Shown: positions 6,232 to 9,342 of the stretch, piece after piece
How the letters are laid out: each line of letters opens with the position of its first letter
How positions within the stretch are numbered: the first letter of the stretch is position 1
Source of the DNA: Pseudonocardiaceae bacterium
Lineage (GTDB): Bacteria > Actinomycetota > Actinomycetes > Mycobacteriales > Pseudonocardiaceae
Assembly (NCBI GenBank): GCA_025937115.1
Contig: JAICSB010000109.1
Span: forward strand, 1 to 9,342
DNA: 9,342 nucleotides
Reading direction: 5' to 3'
Program-made: the position numbers and the translations under genes
Notes under the pieces: model-generated
The model's database searches: none
What the model was told of the DNA's origin: nothing
What the model saw: the letters and a program-made list of their open reading frames with translations, nothing else

Positions 6232-6329
6232 CCGCCGACGCCATTCGGAGCCCAATGGCGATAGGTCGGCGCGCGGCCCTCGGCGGTACGGTCAATGTCC
6301 GCAACCAACTTGGGAGGCTCACGCGGTGA
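6228..6329 (+). CDS. Possible 33-codon ORF linking the aminotransferase and zinc-ribbon genes
   Basis: An ATG at 6228 overlaps the aminotransferase stop by 4 bases (ATGA). The frame stays open for 33 codons and its TGA overlaps the GTG start of the zinc-ribbon gene by 4 bases (GTGA). The predicted peptide begins MTADAIRSPMA and is basic (seven Arg). It resembles nothing I know and does not look like the N-terminus of a Nif3 protein. About three quarters of third positions are G or C, slightly low for this region, and it uses the rare codon ATA. It could be a small protein, a translational coupler, a remnant of the missing Nif3-family gene, or chance. Confidence 0.25.
   Translation: MTADAIRSPMAIGRRAALGGTVNVRNQLGRLTR
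6239..6260 (+). other. Hairpin, 7-bp stem with 8-base loop
   Basis: CGCCATT pairs perfectly with AATGGCG around the loop CGGAGCCC. It lies 8 bases after the aminotransferase stop. There is no T-tract, so it is not a standard intrinsic terminator; it could mark an mRNA processing or attenuation point between the two genes. Confidence 0.35.
6287..6292 (+). promoter_or_regulatory. Possible -10 box (TACGGT) for the zinc-ribbon/RNase H pair
   Basis: TACGGT fits the TAnnnT consensus and would place the transcript start about 27 bases before the GTG at 6326, leaving room for the ribosome-binding site. No -35 is recognisable. Confidence 0.22.
6312..6317 (+). promoter_or_regulatory. Ribosome-binding site of the zinc-ribbon gene
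   Basis: GGGAGG stands 8 bases before the GTG at 6326 and decides that start. Confidence 0.75.
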
Positions 6330-7102
6330 ACGCCGATCCCGCCGCACAACGCCGGCTGCTTGATCTGGCCGCGGTGGACGCCGAGCTGACCCGCGCCGCG
6401 CACCGCCGCCGGTCGTTGCCCGAACTCGTCGAGGTCGAGCAGGCGGACAAGTCCCTGCAGTCTGCCCGGGACGCGATGGTCGCCGCGGAGACGGCGGTGT
6501 CGGACCTGGACCGCGACATCCGCAAGCTGGAAGCCGAGATCGAGCAGGTACGGACCCGGGAGGATCGGGACCGCGGTCTGCTCGATTCCGGATCGATCTC
6601 CTCGGGTAAGCAGCTGGAAGACCTACAACACGAGTTGGCGACCCTGCGGCGTCGCCAGACGGTGCTGGAGGACGAGCTGCTGGACGTGATGGAGCGGCGC
6701 GAGGCCACCGCCGCCGACCTTGAGCGCGGCCGAGTGGGGTTGGTCGACGTAGAGCAGCGTCGGCTCGATGCCGTTCGCCGCCGCGATGAGGCATTGGCGG
6801 ACGTGATGTCGATCGAAGAGCACGGTGCGCTAGAGCGCCGCGTGCTCATCGGTGAGCTGCCCGCGGATCTGGCGTCGCTCTATGAGCGGATCCGGGCCCG
6901 CAATGGTACCGGTGCGGCGTTGGTGCGCGAGGGCCGTTGTGGCGCCTGCCGCTTAGAGCTGGACCGCACCGCGATCGGGCACTTGCGGGACGCCGCCTCC
7001 GACGAGGTGGTGCGCTGCGAAGAGTGCGGTGTTGTTCTGGTGCGCACCGCTGAATCCGGCCTGTCAACCCCGTCGGATCTCTCAGCGGAGTCCGGTCGGT
7101 GA
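6326..7102 (+). CDS. Coiled-coil zinc-ribbon protein (Rv2229c / DUF164-like)
   Basis: A 258-aa protein. Residues about 35-170 are rich in Glu, Arg, Leu and Ala with heptad spacing and should form a long antiparallel coiled-coil hairpin. The C-terminal part holds a four-cysteine zinc ribbon: CGAC (Cys205, Cys208) and CEEC (Cys231, Cys234). The family is widespread in bacteria, suspected to bind nucleic acid or act as a chaperone-like adaptor, and has no settled function. The GTG start has a strong ribosome-binding site. The stop overlaps the RNase H start by 4 bases (GTGA), so the two are translationally coupled. In M. tuberculosis the preceding gene is a Nif3-family protein; here it is missing. 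Family recognition is good, function unknown. Confidence 0.88.
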   Translation: MNADPAAQRRLLDLAAVDAELTRAAHRRRSLPELVEVEQADKSLQSARDAMVAAETAVSDLDRDIRKLEAEIEQVRTREDRDRGLLDSGSISSGKQLEDLQHELATLRRRQTVLEDELLDVMERREATAADLERGRVGLVDVEQRRLDAVRRRDEALADVMSIEEHGALERRVLIGELPADLASLYERIRARNGTGAALVREGRCGACRLELDRTAIGHLRDAASDEVVRCEECGVVLVRTAESGLSTPSDLSAESGR

Positions 7103-8181
7103 CCCGGCGCGTCATCATCGAGGCCGACGGTGGCTCGCGCGGCAACCCCGGTCCGGCCGGGTACGGCGCGGTGGTACGCGACGCCGACACCGGGGAGCTA
7201 CTCGCGGAGACTTCTGGGGGCCTGGGCACGACCACCAATAACGTTGCCGAGTACACAGGTCTCATCGCAGGGCTGCGCGCCGCGGTCAAAGAGGGCGCTC
7301 AGTGCGCCGAGGCTCGGCTGGACTCCAAGTTGGTGGTTGAGCAGATGAGCGGCCGGTGGCAGGTCAAGCAACCGCACCTGCGCCCGCTGGTCAGCGAGGC
7401 GGCCGAGCTATCCCGCCAGCTCGGCGAGGTCAGGTACACCTGGGTGCCGCGAGCCCGCAACGCGCACGCAGACCGGCTGGCCAACGAGGCGATGGACGCC
7501 CAGGCCGGCATCACCCCGCGCGCGGCGGCGCACACGGCCCCACCGTCGCACTGGACCGGCGCCACCGGCTCCCCGACCCGGCTGCTGATGCTGCGGCACG
7601 GTCAGACCGAGTACTCCGCGCAGCGCCGCTACTCCGGGCGCGCGGACCTGCCGCTGACTGAGCTGGGGGAGCGCCAAGCGGCCGCTGCCGCCGCTCGGCT
7701 CGCCAACACCAACGGTGTCGCTGCGGTGGTCAGCTCGCTGCTGCGGCGGGCGAGGCAGACCGCCCAACCCGTGGCCGATGCGCTGGGTGTGCCGTTGACC
7801 GTCCACGATGGACTGATCGAGACCGACTTCGGCGCCTGGGAGGGTTTGACCTTCGCCGAAGCCCGAGACCGGGATCCGGACCTGCACACCAGGTGGTTGA
7901 CCGACACCTCGCTGGCCCCCCCGGGCGGCGAGAGCATGGACGCGGTTCACCGAAGGGTTCGCCGGGCGCGTGACCAGTTGATCTCAGAGCACGGCGCCGC
8001 GACGCTGATCGTGGTCAGCCACGTCACGCCGATCAAGGCGCTGCTACGGATGGCGCTGGACGCCGGACCGTCGCTGCTGCACCGGTTGCACCTGGATATC
8101 GCATCGCTGTCGGTGGCGGAGTTCTATCCCGACGGTCCCGCCACGGTGAGTCTGGTTAACGACACTTCCTATCTCACCTGA
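7099..8181 (+). CDS. Bifunctional RNase HI / histidine phosphatase (Rv2228c-like)
   Basis: A 360-aa two-domain protein. The N-terminal domain (about 1-137) is RNase HI, which cuts RNA in RNA-DNA hybrids: Asp10 in EADGGSRGNPG, Glu51 in NNVAEY, Asp75 in LDSKLV, and Asp125 in NAHADRLAN form the metal-binding set. After a linker rich in Ala, Thr and Pro (about 138-160) comes a histidine-phosphatase domain: LRHGQT with His167 as the phosphate acceptor, the LRRARQTA segment (Arg217), Glu241 and SHVTP with His308. In M. tuberculosis the homologous phosphatase domain is linked to acid or alpha-ribazole phosphatase activity. The fusion is typical for Actinobacteria. GTG start, with GGAG about 11 bases upstream, overlaps the preceding stop by 4 bases. 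Its 3' end overlaps the convergent permease gene by 8 bases. Confidence 0.94.
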   Translation: MTRRVIIEADGGSRGNPGPAGYGAVVRDADTGELLAETSGGLGTTTNNVAEYTGLIAGLRAAVKEGAQCAEARLDSKLVVEQMSGRWQVKQPHLRPLVSEAAELSRQLGEVRYTWVPRARNAHADRLANEAMDAQAGITPRAAAHTAPPSHWTGATGSPTRLLMLRHGQTEYSAQRRYSGRADLPLTELGERQAAAAAARLANTNGVAAVVSSLLRRARQTAQPVADALGVPLTVHDGLIETDFGAWEGLTFAEARDRDPDLHTRWLTDTSLAPPGGESMDAVHRRVRRARDQLISEHGAATLIVVSHVTPIKALLRMALDAGPSLLHRLHLDIASLSVAEFYPDGPATVSLVNDTSYLT

Positions 8182-8926
8182 TGAACAGGTAGATCGACAC
8201 CGCCAAGCCGACCACAACCACTGCGGCTCGCAACGCCGGCTCGGGCACCCGACCGGCGAGCTTCGCACCGACGAAGCCCCCGACCAGAGTGGTGGGGGCG
8301 AGCAGCGCGACGGCCAACCAGTCCACCGGTGCACCGATCCCGAAGACCACCACCGTGACCGCACCGATGATCAGCGAGAGCACACCTTTGGCGGCGTTGA
8401 GCCTGCGGAGGTCGTCATGCGTGGTGAGGGCGAGCACCGCGATCAAGATGACACCGAGCGCCCCACCGAAGTAGCCGCCGTAAATGGCACCCAAGAAAAC
8501 CGCAGGCAGCAAGATCGCCCGGCGGTCCGGAGCATCGGGTTCGGGTTCGCTGATCCACCGCGAGAGCCACGGTTGAATCCCGAGCAGCACGCTGGCCAGC
8601 GCCACCAGCGCGGGCACTACCGCGTCGAACACCGTGGCAGGCAGGACCAGCAGCAGCAGGCTGCCCCCCAGTGAGCCTGCCATTGCCACACCCACTGTCG
8701 ACAGCACTCGCCTGCGTTGCCCGCGCAGCTCCCGCCGGCTGCCCAGCGCCAAGCCCACATAACCTGGGCACTGGATGACCGAGTTGGTGACATTCGCTGC
8801 CAGCGGTGAGAAGCCCACCGCCAGCAGCGCCGGGAACAGCAGCAGCGATCCACCACCGGCCAGCGCATTGACCATGCCTGAGACAAGGCCCGCGACAATC
8901 AACAGGGCAAGCTGCGCGGACGGCAT
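8174..8926 (-). CDS. TauE/SafE-family membrane permease
   Basis: A 250-aa integral membrane protein with about eight hydrophobic helices in two similar halves. The first half has GMVNALAGGGSLLLFPALL followed by PLAANVTNS; the second has YGGYFGGALGVILIAVLAL followed by LNAAKGVLS, the repeated signatures of the TauE/SafE (DUF81) family. Members are thought to export sulfite, sulfonates or related organic anions; this one's substrate cannot be read from sequence. The ATG at 8926 starts directly before the first helix. An upstream in-frame GTG at 9004 would add 26 residues but would lie inside the RNase P RNA gene, so I rejected it. No clear ribosome-binding site is seen. It is divergent from rnpB with 44 bases between them. 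Confidence 0.88.
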   Translation of the reverse strand: MPSAQLALLIVAGLVSGMVNALAGGGSLLLFPALLAVGFSPLAANVTNSVIQCPGYVGLALGSRRELRGQRRRVLSTVGVAMAGSLGGSLLLLVLPATVFDAVVPALVALASVLLGIQPWLSRWISEPEPDAPDRRAILLPAVFLGAIYGGYFGGALGVILIAVLALTTHDDLRRLNAAKGVLSLIIGAVTVVVFGIGAPVDWLAVALLAPTTLVGGFVGAKLAGRVPEPALRAAVVVVGLAVSIYLFIR

Positions 8927-8958
8927 GAGGCGCCACGCTAACCCGATGTAGAGCGATC

Positions 8959-8964
8959 TATGCT
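8959..8964 (+). promoter_or_regulatory. Probable -10 box of rnpB
   Basis: TATGCT fits TAnnnT and places the transcript start about 7 bases on, at the first conserved bases of RNase P RNA. A clear -35 is not visible. Confidence 0.5.
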
Positions 8965-8970
8965 GAGGGG

Positions 8971-9342
8971 GCGGACGAGCTGGCCGGGCGGTCGCGTCGG
9001 GCACGGCAACGGGCCCGTCGAGGAAAGTCCGGACTCCTCAGGGCAGGGTGGTTGCTAACGGCAACCCGGGGTGACCCGCGGGACAGTGCCACAGAAAACA
9101 GACCGCCCCGCCCCACGAGATCCACGGGGCCGGGGTAAGGGTGAAACGGTGGTGTAAGAGACCACCAGCGTCTCGGGCGACCGGGACGGCTCGGTAAACC
9201 CCACCCGGAGCAAGGCCAAAAGGCGCGCCGGTTTCGGCGCGCTGCGCAGGCGATCGAGGGCGGCCCGCCCGATGCCTGCGGGTAGGCCGCTAGAGCCTGC
9301 CGGCAACGGCAGGCCGAGATGGATGACCGTCGGCCGGACGCC
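8971..9342 (+). ncRNA. rnpB: RNase P RNA, bacterial type A (3' end cut by window edge)
   Basis: The catalytic RNA that trims the 5' leader from precursor tRNAs. Universal core pieces are in order: GAGGAAAGTCCGGACTCC (9020-9037 region), AGGGTGAAAC (9138-9147), GTAAGAG (9154-9160) beside a GGTGG/CCACC stem, GAGCAAGGCC (9208-9217), and AGATGGATGACCGTC (9317-9331). The 5' end is set at about 8971 from the start of the actinobacterial pattern GCGGACGAG and the upstream -10, with an error of a few bases. At 372 bases seen, only the last few tens of bases, including the strand that closes helix P1, are missing. The location near the RNase H/phosphatase gene matches other Actinobacteria. Confidence 0.96.

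Noticed and set aside
6000..6794. Minus-strand 264-codon frame opposite the aminotransferase end and zinc-ribbon gene
   Set aside because: Low-complexity Arg/Pro/Ala sequence antisense to well-supported genes.
5206..8181. A cobalamin biosynthesis cluster
   Set aside because: Only the aminotransferase and the phosphatase domain recall CobC-type names; no corrin-ring or cobalamin-assembly genes are present.
8927..9004. 26-residue N-terminal extension of the permease from the GTG at 9004
   Set aside because: It would run into rnpB and its promoter, and the extra residues are Pro/Arg-rich and unlike a membrane-protein start.
9055..9306. Minus-strand 83-codon frame at the right edge
   Set aside because: It lies wholly inside the RNase P RNA gene.
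1..9342. CRISPR array, tRNA genes, insertion sequence or phage elements
   Set aside because: No regular repeats, tRNA-like cloverleaf, transposase motif or terminal repeats were seen on either strand.

Overview
The window is high-GC DNA with GTG starts, 4-base start/stop overlaps and a gene order typical of Actinobacteria. PtpA, an Rv2231c-like aminotransferase, an Rv2229c-like zinc-ribbon protein, the Rv2228c-like RNase H/phosphatase fusion and rnpB lie close together, as they do in Mycobacterium tuberculosis. A fructosamine-kinase gene between ptpA and SURF1 points to the Pseudonocardiales/Mycobacteriales side of the phylum. The species cannot be named from the sequence alone.

Left half (1-4862, all minus strand). 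Read in transcription order, a probable operon runs: acyl-CoA-type fatty acid desaturase, then a cytochrome b/molybdopterin fusion oxidoreductase starting 2 bases after the desaturase stop, a small cupin, the low-molecular-weight tyrosine phosphatase PtpA, a fructosamine-kinase-family protein, and the N-terminal part of SURF1 (cytochrome oxidase assembly), cut by the window edge. The first three genes look like an accessory membrane lipid/redox module placed where M. tuberculosis carries Rv2232 (ptkA) and Rv2233.

Middle (4863-5205). This non-coding divergent region separates the desaturase operon from the plus-strand genes. It holds two overlapping 13-bp perfect palindromes near the desaturase start, a second inverted repeat and possible promoter elements.

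Right half (5206-9342). Plus-strand genes: a PLP aminotransferase of the Rv2231c/CobC type, a possible 33-codon ORF that bridges to the next gene by 4-base overlaps at both ends, a coiled-coil/zinc-ribbon protein, and an RNase HI-histidine phosphatase fusion. The Nif3-family gene (Rv2230c) usual at this spot is absent. A minus-strand TauE/SafE permease follows, its tail overlapping the RNase H gene by 8 bases. Divergent from it, the RNase P RNA gene (rnpB) runs off the right edge just short of its 3' end.

The most interesting element is the desaturase-oxidoreductase-cupin module. The oxidoreductase joins a six-helix heme-b membrane domain to a sulfite-oxidase-type molybdenum domain in one chain. 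Charge distribution predicts that the molybdenum domain faces the cytoplasm, opposite to the periplasmic MsrP/YedY system.
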